A DNA stretch of 64,000 nucleotides, taken from assembly GCA_965652025.1 (NCBI GenBank), contig CBFGTM010000001.1:1-64000 (forward strand). The letters run 5' to 3'. The notes below the pieces were generated by a model. That model searched no databases, was not told the DNA's origin, and saw nothing but the letters and a program-made list of their open reading frames with translations. The stretch comes from CAVVWJ01 sp965652025 (GTDB lineage: Bacteria > Gemmatimonadota > Gemmatimonadetes > Gemmatimonadales > GWC2-71-9). The position numbers and the translations under genes were made by a program. Below are positions 24,739-32,504 of the stretch, in pieces (the stretch's first letter is position 1; the number at the start of each line of letters is the position of its first letter).

Positions 24739-25941
24739 ATGGCGACGGCGACCGGCACCTCCCAGTTCACCGGAGTCGATTTTCTCAACTTCGATTCGCT
24801 CCTCTCAGAGGAAGAGCGGGCCGTGCGCGACACCGTCCGTACCTGGGTAGATGAGAACCTGATTCCCATCATCGGCCAGGCCTACGTCGACGGGAAATTC
24901 CCCAAGCAGCTGATTCCGGGGATGGCGGAGCTGGGTCTCTTCGGCGCCAACCTGCCGGAGGAATACGGCTGCGCCGGGCTCAACAACGTGGCCTACGGAC
25001 TCATCATGCAGGAGCTGGAGCGGGGCGACAGCGGCATCCGCTCCTTCGCCTCGGTCCAGGGCGCCCTGGTCATGTACCCGATCTACGCCTTCGGGAGCGA
25101 CGAGCAGAAGAAACACTGGTTACCGCTGCTTGCCTCGGGACAGGAGATCGGTTGCTTCGGCTTGACCGAGCCGGACTACGGGTCCAACCCGGGTGGCATG
25201 GTCACCGCCGCCCGGGAAACCCGCGATGGCTGGGTTCTCAACGGCACCAAGATGTGGATCACTAACGGCTCCCAGGCCACGGTCTCCATCATCTGGGCCA
25301 AGACCGGCGATATCCGGGACCCCAAATCGATCCGGGGATTCATCGTGCCGACGGATTCGAAGGGCTACACCGGAAAAGACCAGAAGGGGAAGCTCTCGCT
25401 TCGTGCTTCCGATACCAGTGAGATTCACCTACAGGACGTGCAGCTCCCCAAGGACGCCGTTCTGCCCAAGTCAGGTGGGCTCAAGAGCCCGCTGATGTGC
25501 CTCACCCAGGCCCGCTATGGGATCGCCTGGGGGGCCATCGGGGCCGCTATGGCGTGCTACGACGAGGCGCTTCGCTATGGCACTCAGCGGGTGATGTTCG
25601 ACAAGCCGATCGCAGCGACTCAGATCCAGCAGGTGCGCCTGGTCGAGATGCTGACCGAAATCACCAAGGCACAGTTCATGACCCTGCAGCTCGGCAAGCT
25701 CAAGGATGCAGGAACCATGACGCCGTACCAGGTGTCACTGTGCAAGCGGAACAACGTCAACATGGCCTGCGAATGCGCCCGGGAGGCCCGCCGGCTGCTG
25801 GGAGCCAACGGGATCCTGGCCGAATACCACTCCATGCGTCACATGGCGAATCTGGAGTCGGTGTACACCTATGAGGGAACCCACGACATGCATTCCCTGA
25901 TCGTGGGTGAAGCCATCACCGGGCACGGCGCCTACACGTGA
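24739..25941 (+). CDS. Acyl-CoA dehydrogenase, glutaryl-CoA dehydrogenase-like
   Basis: 400 residues, FAD-dependent acyl-CoA dehydrogenase. Signatures include CFGLTEPDYGSNPGGM (flavin and substrate binding), MWITNGSQA, and the C-terminal catalytic Glu in YTYEGTHDMHSL, the arrangement seen in glutaryl-CoA dehydrogenases. Electrons would pass to the ETF encoded at 30751-32492 and then to ETF:quinone oxidoreductase, so lysine or aromatic catabolism is plausible. A TATATT -10-like box lies at 24697-24702, giving a leader of about 30 bases. Confidence 0.9.
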   Translation: MATATGTSQFTGVDFLNFDSLLSEEERAVRDTVRTWVDENLIPIIGQAYVDGKFPKQLIPGMAELGLFGANLPEEYGCAGLNNVAYGLIMQELERGDSGIRSFASVQGALVMYPIYAFGSDEQKKHWLPLLASGQEIGCFGLTEPDYGSNPGGMVTAARETRDGWVLNGTKMWITNGSQATVSIIWAKTGDIRDPKSIRGFIVPTDSKGYTGKDQKGKLSLRASDTSEIHLQDVQLPKDAVLPKSGGLKSPLMCLTQARYGIAWGAIGAAMACYDEALRYGTQRVMFDKPIAATQIQQVRLVEMLTEITKAQFMTLQLGKLKDAGTMTPYQVSLCKRNNVNMACECAREARRLLGANGILAEYHSMRHMANLESVYTYEGTHDMHSLIVGEAITGHGAYT

Positions 25942-25976
25942 CCGTCGTCACCGCCTGAACCGGCCTAAGTAACGAC

Positions 25977-26008
25977 CCTGTAGGGGGCTTGACGCACCTC
26001 TACAGGAG
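25977..26008 (+). promoter_or_regulatory. Stem-loop overlapping the ribosome binding site of the next gene
   Basis: CCTGTAGGGG (25977-25986) pairs with CCTCTACAGG (25997-26006), a 10-bp stem with one G-T pair and a 10-base loop. Its 3' arm covers the first bases of the AGGAG Shine-Dalgarno (26004-26008) ahead of ATG 26016. Confidence 0.45.
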
Positions 26009-26015
26009 CAGATTA

Positions 26016-26249
26016 ATGGTCAGGCGGGTGACTGTGTGGTGGCAGGGTGAAGAGTACGATGCGGTCCGGAAGGACGGTCCTGAAGCTGCGCCGGAACCAG
26101 GTCCTGTGTGGCAGGTGCTGCATCAAGGGGCTCCGCTCACCAGTTTCGCCGCCCCGCCGGACGAGCCTCCCGGATCGGTGAGGGAAAAGATCCTTGGGTG
26201 GCTGGAGGCCAACCGCTCCCGACCCACGATGGATGTCGGTCGGCAATAG
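26016..26249 (+). CDS. Small hypothetical protein
   Basis: 77 residues from ATG 26016, preceded at 7 bases by AGGAG; a TTG at 25989 in frame is less likely. The N-terminus VRRVTVWWQGEEYDAVRK and C-terminus REKILGWLEANRS suggest a small soluble alpha/beta protein. It has its own leader hairpin and its own strong terminator, so it is a monocistronic unit. Function not recognised. Confidence 0.6.
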   Translation: MVRRVTVWWQGEEYDAVRKDGPEAAPEPGPVWQVLHQGAPLTSFAAPPDEPPGSVREKILGWLEANRSRPTMDVGRQ

Positions 26250-26272
26250 GCTGCGGTGCTGATTCCAGTCCG

Positions 26273-26306
26273 AGCCCCCCGCTGTTCTGTTCGGGGGGCT
26301 TTGTCT
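26273..26306 (+). terminator. Intrinsic terminator
   Basis: AGCCCCCCG (26273-26281) pairs perfectly with CGGGGGGCT (26292-26300), 10-base loop, followed by TTGTCT. Confidence 0.85.
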
Positions 26307-26349
26307 AAGTGGACTGGTGACGTTCAGATAGCGGCAGCGTAATAGGAGT

Positions 26350-26907
26350 ATGCCCCCGCAAATGGGCCCGATTCGGCTTCCGGATTTGCCCCCGACCCGG
26401 GCCGAGACCCCCGCCCAGGTCGCCTGCCAGGAGTGGTACCAAGCCCACGGCCGAGCGCTGTACAGTTACTTACGCTTTCACCTGGCCTCGCCCGATCTGG
26501 CGGACGATCTGACTGCAGAGGTGTTCCTCCGCGCTTTACGGCACATCGAAACTTTCGATCCCGCGCGAGGTAGCCCGAAAGCCTGGCTGTTTCGGATTGC
26601 CCAGAACGCGCTGCGTGACCACCGGCGTCAAGCCCGACGCCGCGCAATTCTTCCTCTTACTTCATTTCGGGATCTCGAGCACCAAGCGCCCTCGCCCGAG
26701 GAGCGTTTGCTCTGGGAGGAGGAGGTGGCCCGACTGCTGGGCGCGGTTGCAGCGCTCCCGCCGCAGGATCAGGAGATCCTTGGATTGTGCTACGGGAGCG
26801 ACCTGTCTCCCGCCGAGGCAGGCGAGATCCTGGGACTCACCGCCTCCGCCGCGCGGACTCGACTCTGGCGTGCCCTGCGGCGCCTCCGGAAGGCGCTGGT
26901 TGAATGA
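26350..26907 (+). CDS. ECF-type RNA polymerase sigma factor
   Basis: 185 residues. Region 2 is visible in YSYLRFHLASPDLADDLTAE, followed by AWLFRIAQNALRDHRR; region 4 is in LPPQDQEILGLCYGSDLSPA with the helix-turn-helix GEILGLTASAARTRLWRALR. There is no extra C-terminal domain. It overlaps the next gene by four bases, which encodes a single-pass membrane protein in the position of an anti-sigma factor. Start ATG 26350 follows AGGAG. Confidence 0.9.
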   Translation: MPPQMGPIRLPDLPPTRAETPAQVACQEWYQAHGRALYSYLRFHLASPDLADDLTAEVFLRALRHIETFDPARGSPKAWLFRIAQNALRDHRRQARRRAILPLTSFRDLEHQAPSPEERLLWEEEVARLLGAVAALPPQDQEILGLCYGSDLSPAEAGEILGLTASAARTRLWRALRRLRKALVE

Positions 26908-27470
26908 GGAGTCCCGAGCGCGAGGAACCGGCCCCGGAAGACATCAGAGATCTCGATGCCTTGCTGCGCCGCGTGCGGTTTCAGCCGCGTGAGTCGCTGG
27001 AGCCCGAGCTGTTGGGCCGGGTAACTCGGAGTGAGCAGCCGACAATCCGCAGCTCGCCGGGGGTGCGCCGCTGGTGGCCCGCCGGGCTCGCGGTCGGTCT
27101 AGCCATCGCTCTGCTGTCCTTCCTCCTGCTGTCGCCCCGTCTGGTGACCATTGATCGGTGCTGCTACGACCTCGACGGTGGCGGTGACATGGACGACGGC
27201 GCACTGGTCGTCGCTGAGCGCGACGGCCGGGTGCACCGGCTTTCCGTTTACGAGGACCGCGACCGATCGGGAACCTTCACCTCAGCTGATATTGTCCGTC
27301 TCACCCGAGTCGGGGTACCGATTCGGGAGGAATCCATCCCCGCGGGACTCACCACGATCCGGCAATGCTGTCAGGATCTTGATGGTGGTGGGCCGGCCGA
27401 TGACGGTCTCCTGGTCGTCGCCACGCCACCCGATCGGGTTCATACTGCCGCCATCTACGAATTACGGTGA
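26904..27470 (+). CDS. Membrane protein with calcium-loop motifs, candidate anti-sigma factor
   Basis: 188 residues: an N-terminal cytoplasmic part of about 55 residues, one membrane helix (WWPAGLAVGLAIALLSFLLL, 57-76) and an exported domain. The exported part has an internal duplication, CCYDLDGGGDMDDGALVVA (86-104) and CCQDLDGGGPADDGLLVVA (155-173). Between them lies DRDRSGTFTSAD (118-129), which fits a 12-residue EF-hand or dockerin-type calcium loop (Asp, Asp, Ser, Thr, Asp at positions 1, 3, 5, 7, 12). Position after the sigma gene suggests anti-sigma function. No zinc-binding anti-sigma motif is present. Confidence 0.6.
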   Translation: MRSPEREEPAPEDIRDLDALLRRVRFQPRESLEPELLGRVTRSEQPTIRSSPGVRRWWPAGLAVGLAIALLSFLLLSPRLVTIDRCCYDLDGGGDMDDGALVVAERDGRVHRLSVYEDRDRSGTFTSADIVRLTRVGVPIREESIPAGLTTIRQCCQDLDGGGPADDGLLVVATPPDRVHTAAIYELR

Positions 27471-29662
27471 GTCATCTTTTGACGTATCGACTGCTCACCT
27501 TAGCTGTCCTAGCTACACTCCCTGCGAATTTCGCTGAGGCTCAGGAGCCGGACACCTCGGCTGCCGACACGACCCGCGCTGATACGAATCGGGTCACCCA
27601 GTTGGAGACCATCGAGGTGACCAGCTCGATCGCGCCGACGGCCGGACCGGTCATCGGGTCCGGGATTCCGGCCCGGATCTCGACCGTGACCGGAGAAGCA
27701 ATCGATGCCTGGGAGCCGCGACTGCTGGCCGACGCGCTGGCAACGCAGCCCGGCATCTCGCTGTACGACGATCTGGGATCGCCGTTCAAGCTGAACCTGA
27801 GCACCCGGGGCTTCAATGTGGGCCCGGTGGTCGGCCTGCCTCCCGGCATCTCGGTCTTCCTCGACGGGGTGCGCCAAAACGAGCCCGATGCCGCCGAGGT
27901 GAACTTCGACCTGCTTCCCATGGAGCACGTGGAGCGGGTGGAGCTGCTGAGCGGCTCGGGTTCCCTGCTCGGCCCCAACTCGCTGGGTGGGGCCGTAAAC
28001 CTCATAACCCGGAGGGGAACCGGCCCCCTCGAGGCGGAGGCCGAGATCTCCGGGGGCAACTATGGGTCCTACTCCGGAGAGGCATCGGTTGGAGGCGTGA
28101 GCGGAGGCGGGTGGGACTACTACTTGGCGGGCGGCTATGAGAATGAAGACGGCTGGCGCGAGGCGACGGGGGCCGAGAACCTGAATGGCTTCCTCAATCT
28201 GGGACGTAGGGGTCCCTATCGCGGGCTGACGCTCCAGGCCTTTGGCGCCGAATCCCGGGCCGAGACCGCCGGCTCACTGCCGGAGAGCATATTCAGCACG
28301 GCTCCCCGGACCAACTTTACTATCGGTGACTTCGAGGACCTCAACCAGCTGCAGGCCTCGCTCTCAGGGTATTCCCGTTTTGGAACCAGCAGCCGGGGAT
28401 CGTTCACCGCCTACGTTCGCCGAACTGCGGCCGAGCGCTTCAACGTCAACCAGGCACCCGACGACAACGTTCGCAGCTTTACCCACAACCGGACCCTCGG
28501 CGGGAATCTGGACTGGCGCTGGACCACCCCAAGACCTAACGGGAGCTTCTCGCTCCGGCTCGGTGCCGACGGTGGGGCAAACCGGGTACACATCGAGCTG
28601 CTGGAAGAGACTCCAACCACTCCTTCCACCAGTGCCCTGACCACGGACGTCGAAAGCCCGAGCTATGACGTGGCGGGGTACGCGCTGGCCGATCTGAAGA
28701 TCGATCGGGTGACGTTCTCCGGCGGGCTTCGCTTCGACTACATCCACATCCCGTTCGAGGACCGGCTCGACCCGTCGGCGGACACCACTAACAGCTTCAA
28801 ACGGCTGAGCCCGCGCGGGGGCGTGAGTTACGAGATTGCTCCCGGCGCGTCGGCGTACGTTTCGGTGGGACAGAGCTTCCGGGCGCCCGCAATCCTGGAG
28901 CTGGCCTGCGCCGACGAGACCGCGGCGTGTCCCCTCCCCTTCGCCCTGGGTGACGATCCTCCGCTTGATCCGGTGGTGGGCACGACCTTCGAGCTGGGTG
29001 GCCAGCTGGTGCGCGGCCCGGCCCTCCTCAACGCCTCCGTCTATAGAACCAATGTCCGGGACGATATCTCGTTCATCCAATCCGAAACGGCCGTGTTCGA
29101 AGGGTTCTTCGACAACATCGGCACAACTCGCCGGGAAGGGGTCGAGCTCTCGGTCCAGATGATCCCCAGCGACCGCCTGTCCCTCTACGCCAACTATGCC
29201 TTCACCCGGGCCACTTTCCGAGATCCGGCAGAGATCTTCAGCATTCGGGCGGAGGACGCCTTCGGGGGATCTCCCCTGGCCGGGGAGAACGACGTGACCG
29301 AAGGCGACCGGATTCCATTGGTGCCGGATCATCAGGTCAAGGCGGGTGGATTGCTCTCTTTTCCAGTGGGACTCCAGCTCGGAGCGGACCTCCGCTATAC
29401 CGGCAAGCAGTGGCTCCGCGGCGACGAGGCCAACGAGACCAGTCCCCTGGGTGGTTACTTCGTGGCCAACCTGCGGGCCGGGTTCAGCCGCGGCCCCTGG
29501 GAGATATCGGGCATCGTGACCAACCTGTTCAATGAGGATGGACCGGTCTTCGGCACCTTCAACGAGAACCGGCAGACGGGTGCCCTGGAGCGGTTCATCA
29601 CTCCTCTCAATGCCCGTTCTTTCAAGCTCGTCGTTCGGCGCAGTTTCGGCGGCGAAACCTGA
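27467..29662 (+). CDS. TonB-dependent outer-membrane receptor
   Basis: 731 residues. A signal peptide (LLTLAVLATLPANFAEAQ) is followed by a TonB-box-like region (QLETIEVTSS) and a plug domain with GISVFLDGVRQNEPDAAEVN and GPNSLGGAVNLITRRG, then a barrel ending FKLVVRRSF plus GGET. There is no N-terminal FecA-type signalling domain, although it is co-transcribed with an ECF sigma factor (4-base overlap with the preceding gene). The opening resembles ferric-citrate or siderophore receptors, but the ligand is unknown. Confidence 0.9.
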   Translation: MSHLLTYRLLTLAVLATLPANFAEAQEPDTSAADTTRADTNRVTQLETIEVTSSIAPTAGPVIGSGIPARISTVTGEAIDAWEPRLLADALATQPGISLYDDLGSPFKLNLSTRGFNVGPVVGLPPGISVFLDGVRQNEPDAAEVNFDLLPMEHVERVELLSGSGSLLGPNSLGGAVNLITRRGTGPLEAEAEISGGNYGSYSGEASVGGVSGGGWDYYLAGGYENEDGWREATGAENLNGFLNLGRRGPYRGLTLQAFGAESRAETAGSLPESIFSTAPRTNFTIGDFEDLNQLQASLSGYSRFGTSSRGSFTAYVRRTAAERFNVNQAPDDNVRSFTHNRTLGGNLDWRWTTPRPNGSFSLRLGADGGANRVHIELLEETPTTPSTSALTTDVESPSYDVAGYALADLKIDRVTFSGGLRFDYIHIPFEDRLDPSADTTNSFKRLSPRGGVSYEIAPGASAYVSVGQSFRAPAILELACADETAACPLPFALGDDPPLDPVVGTTFELGGQLVRGPALLNASVYRTNVRDDISFIQSETAVFEGFFDNIGTTRREGVELSVQMIPSDRLSLYANYAFTRATFRDPAEIFSIRAEDAFGGSPLAGENDVTEGDRIPLVPDHQVKAGGLLSFPVGLQLGADLRYTGKQWLRGDEANETSPLGGYFVANLRAGFSRGPWEISGIVTNLFNEDGPVFGTFNENRQTGALERFITPLNARSFKLVVRRSFGGET

Positions 29663-29756
29663 CGTTTCTCGGTGACCCTGGTCACCGACCGCCATGGGTC
29701 GCCTTCCCATCCTGTTGGCGGGTTTGCACCAGCAACAATTCAGGGTGGGAGGCGTT

Positions 29757-30665
29757 ATGCAGGGCACTGCCGTCGCGGTACCGGTGCAGAGTACCGGTGA
29801 CGCATTCAAGGCCTCTCTGGCCGGGGCTCTCAACACATTCCTTTCAGCTATCCCGCGGATTCTCGGGTTCGCCGTCGTTCTCATTGTTGGCTGGATCATC
29901 TCCTCCCTATTCGCCCGCGGGGTGAAGGCGTTGCTCCATGCGGTGAAATTCAACGAACTGGCACAGCGATCGGGTTTCGCCGACTTCGTGCACAAGATGG
30001 GCGTGCAGGACGACTCGGCCGGGGTGATCGCCGGGGTGGTCAAATGGTTCGTCCGGCTGATCACCCTGGTGGTCGCGTTCGATACCCTGGGACTGCCCGC
30101 GGTCTCCAACGTCCTGCAACAGCTGCTCCTCTGGTTGCCTAATCTGGTGGTGGCGCTGGTGGTGCTCGTGATCGGTGGGCTGGCGGCCAAGGCGCTGTCC
30201 CAACTGGTGCGTGGCGCCTCGGCGGAGGCGGGCTTCAGCAATCCCGACACTTTGGCCACCGTTACCCAGGTTGCGGTCTGGGGATTCACTATCGTCGTGG
30301 CCATCAACCAGCTCGGCATTGCGACGACCCTCATCAACACGTTGCTCATTGGACTGGTCGGCGGGCTGGCGCTCGCCTTCGGACTGGCTTTCGGACTGGG
30401 AGGCCGCGACCGCGCTGCCCAGGTTCTGGACCGGGTTGGCCGCAATGTGGAACGGGCAGGCCCCCGGCTGGAGCGCGCGGCCCATGCAGCGCGGCACCAG
30501 GCTGAGGGGATGGCCCAGGAGGCCCGAGGAGCCATGCATCAGGCCCAGGGGGTTGCGCATCATCCGACCCCTCTGGGAGATGGCTGGATCGAGCGGTCGA
30601 TCAGCGATCGCCGGCGGGTAGAGCGCCCCGGCATCCGGGATCGCCGGAGCAGCGAGTCCAATTGA
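29757..30665 (+). CDS. Mechanosensitive-channel-like membrane protein (TM-helix repeat family)
   Basis: 302 residues from ATG 29757, which follows GGGAGG. Four or five hydrophobic segments are seen, including ILGFAVVLIVGWIISSLF and LLLWLPNLVVALVVLVIGGL, typical of small MscS relatives that carry the conserved TM-helix repeat. The MscS beta domain is missing. The C-terminal 90 residues are amphipathic, Ala/Arg/His-rich (GRNVERAGPRLERAAHAARH) and end in a charged tail. Possibly an osmotic-stress channel. Confidence 0.75.
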   Translation: MQGTAVAVPVQSTGDAFKASLAGALNTFLSAIPRILGFAVVLIVGWIISSLFARGVKALLHAVKFNELAQRSGFADFVHKMGVQDDSAGVIAGVVKWFVRLITLVVAFDTLGLPAVSNVLQQLLLWLPNLVVALVVLVIGGLAAKALSQLVRGASAEAGFSNPDTLATVTQVAVWGFTIVVAINQLGIATTLINTLLIGLVGGLALAFGLAFGLGGRDRAAQVLDRVGRNVERAGPRLERAAHAARHQAEGMAQEARGAMHQAQGVAHHPTPLGDGWIERSISDRRRVERPGIRDRRSSESN

Positions 30666-30688
30666 TCCGGCTGCACTCGCATGACGAG

Positions 30689-30714
30689 CGAGGCCACCAG
30701 CGATGGTGGCCTCG
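30689..30714 (+). terminator. Hairpin before etfB
   Basis: CGAGGCCACC (30689-30698) pairs perfectly with GGTGGCCTCG (30705-30714), 6-base loop, followed by TTGCG. Similar in sequence to the hairpin at 5188-5209. Confidence 0.6.
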
Positions 30715-30743
30715 TTGCGTTCCCCTCCGAGATCGCGATACTT
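30715..30743 (+). promoter_or_regulatory. Promoter of the etf operon
   Basis: TTGCGT (30715-30720), a 17-base spacer and ATACTT (30738-30743), 7 bases before the etfB ATG. It abuts the upstream hairpin. No Shine-Dalgarno is present, which suggests a leaderless transcript. Confidence 0.45.
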
Positions 30744-30750
30744 TGCCGCG

Positions 30751-31503
30751 ATGAAAATCGCCGTCTGCATCAAGCGGGTCCCCGATATGGAGCTGCGCTT
30801 CTCCATCGCGGGTGATCGGAAGACGCTGGACTCCAGCGGGCTGAAATACGAGATGGGCGACTTCGATGGCTACGCGCTCGAAGTCGGCCTGCAGCTCACC
30901 GAGAAGCAGGGGCCGGGCGAAGTAGTGATCTACTCCCTGGGCCCCGATGGAGTGCAGGAGACCCTTCGCAAGGGGTTGGCGATGGGCGCCGCCCGAGCGG
31001 TCCAGCTCAAGGCCGAGGAGGTTCCCTTCGACGGGCTGGCCATCGCCCAGGCTCTCGCGGCCGAGCTTCGAGACGGTGGCTACGACCTGATTCTGTTCGG
31101 CCGCATGGCCACCGACACCGCCCATGGCTCGGTAGGCCCGATGACTGCCGAGCTGTTGGGCCTCCCCTGCGTCACTGCCATCTCGCACCTCGACATTGCC
31201 AATCAGCGAGGCACCGCCCGGCGGGACCTCGAGGGAGCCTCCGAGACGGTGGAGTTCCCGCTCCCCGCGGTGCTCACCATCGACGAGGGAATCGCCCGCC
31301 CCCGGCTCGCGTCACTCAAAGGGATCATGGCCGCCAAGAAGAAGCCGCTCGAGGTGAAGCCCGCTCAGCTGGGAAAGGTCAGTCTCACTGTGGAAGCCAT
31401 GGAGCTGCCCGCCGAGCGGCCGCCGGGCCGGATCATTGGCGAGGGTGCCGAAGCCGTGCCCGAGCTTCTGCGGCTGCTCCAATCGGAGGCCAAGGTGCTC
31501 TGA
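30751..31503 (+). CDS. etfB: Electron transfer flavoprotein subunit beta
   Basis: 250 residues. The opening KIAVCIKRVPDMELRF and the AMP-binding segment GRMATDTAHGSVGPMTAELL are family signatures. With EtfA it carries electrons from acyl-CoA and related dehydrogenases to ETF:quinone oxidoreductase. ATG 30751 is chosen over an upstream in-frame start because the promoter ends 7 bases before it. The stop shares one base with the etfA start. Confidence 0.93.
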   Translation: MKIAVCIKRVPDMELRFSIAGDRKTLDSSGLKYEMGDFDGYALEVGLQLTEKQGPGEVVIYSLGPDGVQETLRKGLAMGAARAVQLKAEEVPFDGLAIAQALAAELRDGGYDLILFGRMATDTAHGSVGPMTAELLGLPCVTAISHLDIANQRGTARRDLEGASETVEFPLPAVLTIDEGIARPRLASLKGIMAAKKKPLEVKPAQLGKVSLTVEAMELPAERPPGRIIGEGAEAVPELLRLLQSEAKVL

Positions 31504-32492
31504 TGGCAAACTTCCTGGCTTTCGCGGAGTCCCGTGGAGGCGAGCTTCGCAAAGTGGCGTTCGAGGCCGTCACCGCGGCACGGCAGGCCGCTGACGCTTC
31601 GGGACAGGGTGAGGTGCACGCCCTCGTCATCGGATCGCCCGGCATCAGCGCGCGGGCGGGGACTCTCGGCAAGCATGGCGCCGATGTGGTGGTCGCCGTG
31701 GAGCACCCGCAGCTCGAGCGTTACAACCCCGAAGTCTTCGTCGCCACCACAGCCGAACGACTCAAGGGCTCGTCCTACCGAAGCGGGTTCTTTGCAGCCT
31801 CGGCCCAGGGTCGAGATCTGGCGCCGCGAGTAGCCGCGCGGCTGGGCGTGAGCCTGGCTTCGGATGTAACAGGGTTCGAGCTCCAGGGCGACGCAGCGGT
31901 GGTGCGCCATCCGGCCTACACCGGGAAGGTGAATGTCACCCTGCGGCTCGCCGGCAGCCCGGCCCTGATTTCGCTGCGGCCGGGATTTGTCACCCCAGCC
32001 GAGCAACCGCGGGCCGGACGGGTGGAAATGCTCCAGCCGGCCATGGATCCCGCTGCCGCGCGGGTGACCGTTACCGAGCTGGCCCAGCGAAGCACCACCA
32101 AGCTGGATCTGGGCGAGGCACCGGTCATCGTAAGCGGCGGGCGCGGGCTCCGGGCAGCGGAGAATTTCAAGCTGGTGGAGGACTTGGCTGCCGCGCTGGG
32201 CAACGCGGCGGTGGGAGCGACCCGCGCGGTGACTGACGACGGGTGGCGACCGCCCACCGACCAGATCGGGCAGACCGGGCGCCTGGTTAGTCCTGATCTC
32301 TACATTGCAGTCGGCATCTCCGGCGCCATCCAGCACCTGGCCGGCATGCGAACGGCCAAGACCATCGTGGCCATCAACAAGGACAAGGACGCCCCGATCT
32401 TCAAGGTGGCCGATTACGGGATCGTGGGGGACCTGTTCGAGATCGTTCCCCGGCTGACCGAGGAGATCAGACGGATCAGAGGCAGTCAGTAA
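31503..32492 (+). CDS. etfA: Electron transfer flavoprotein subunit alpha
   Basis: 329 residues. The C-terminal FAD-binding domain is clear: SGGRGLRAAENFKLVEDLA, then VGATRAVTDDGWRPPTDQIG, then GISGAIQHLAGM and NKDKDAPIFKVADYGIVGDL. Length and order are typical. It is tightly coupled with etfB and followed 12 bases later by the quinone oxidoreductase gene. Confidence 0.94.
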   Translation: MANFLAFAESRGGELRKVAFEAVTAARQAADASGQGEVHALVIGSPGISARAGTLGKHGADVVVAVEHPQLERYNPEVFVATTAERLKGSSYRSGFFAASAQGRDLAPRVAARLGVSLASDVTGFELQGDAAVVRHPAYTGKVNVTLRLAGSPALISLRPGFVTPAEQPRAGRVEMLQPAMDPAAARVTVTELAQRSTTKLDLGEAPVIVSGGRGLRAAENFKLVEDLAAALGNAAVGATRAVTDDGWRPPTDQIGQTGRLVSPDLYIAVGISGAIQHLAGMRTAKTIVAINKDKDAPIFKVADYGIVGDLFEIVPRLTEEIRRIRGSQ

Positions 32493-32504
32493 GCCGGAGC
32501 TACC

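Noticed and set aside
25989..26017. Promoter TTGACG-17-ATTAAT over the start of the 77-residue gene
   Set aside because: The -10 box would cover the start codon, which has its own good ribosome binding site.
28364..30535. Long minus-strand open frame opposite the TonB receptor and channel-like gene
   Set aside because: Crosses two convincing plus-strand genes and has a biased, domain-free composition.
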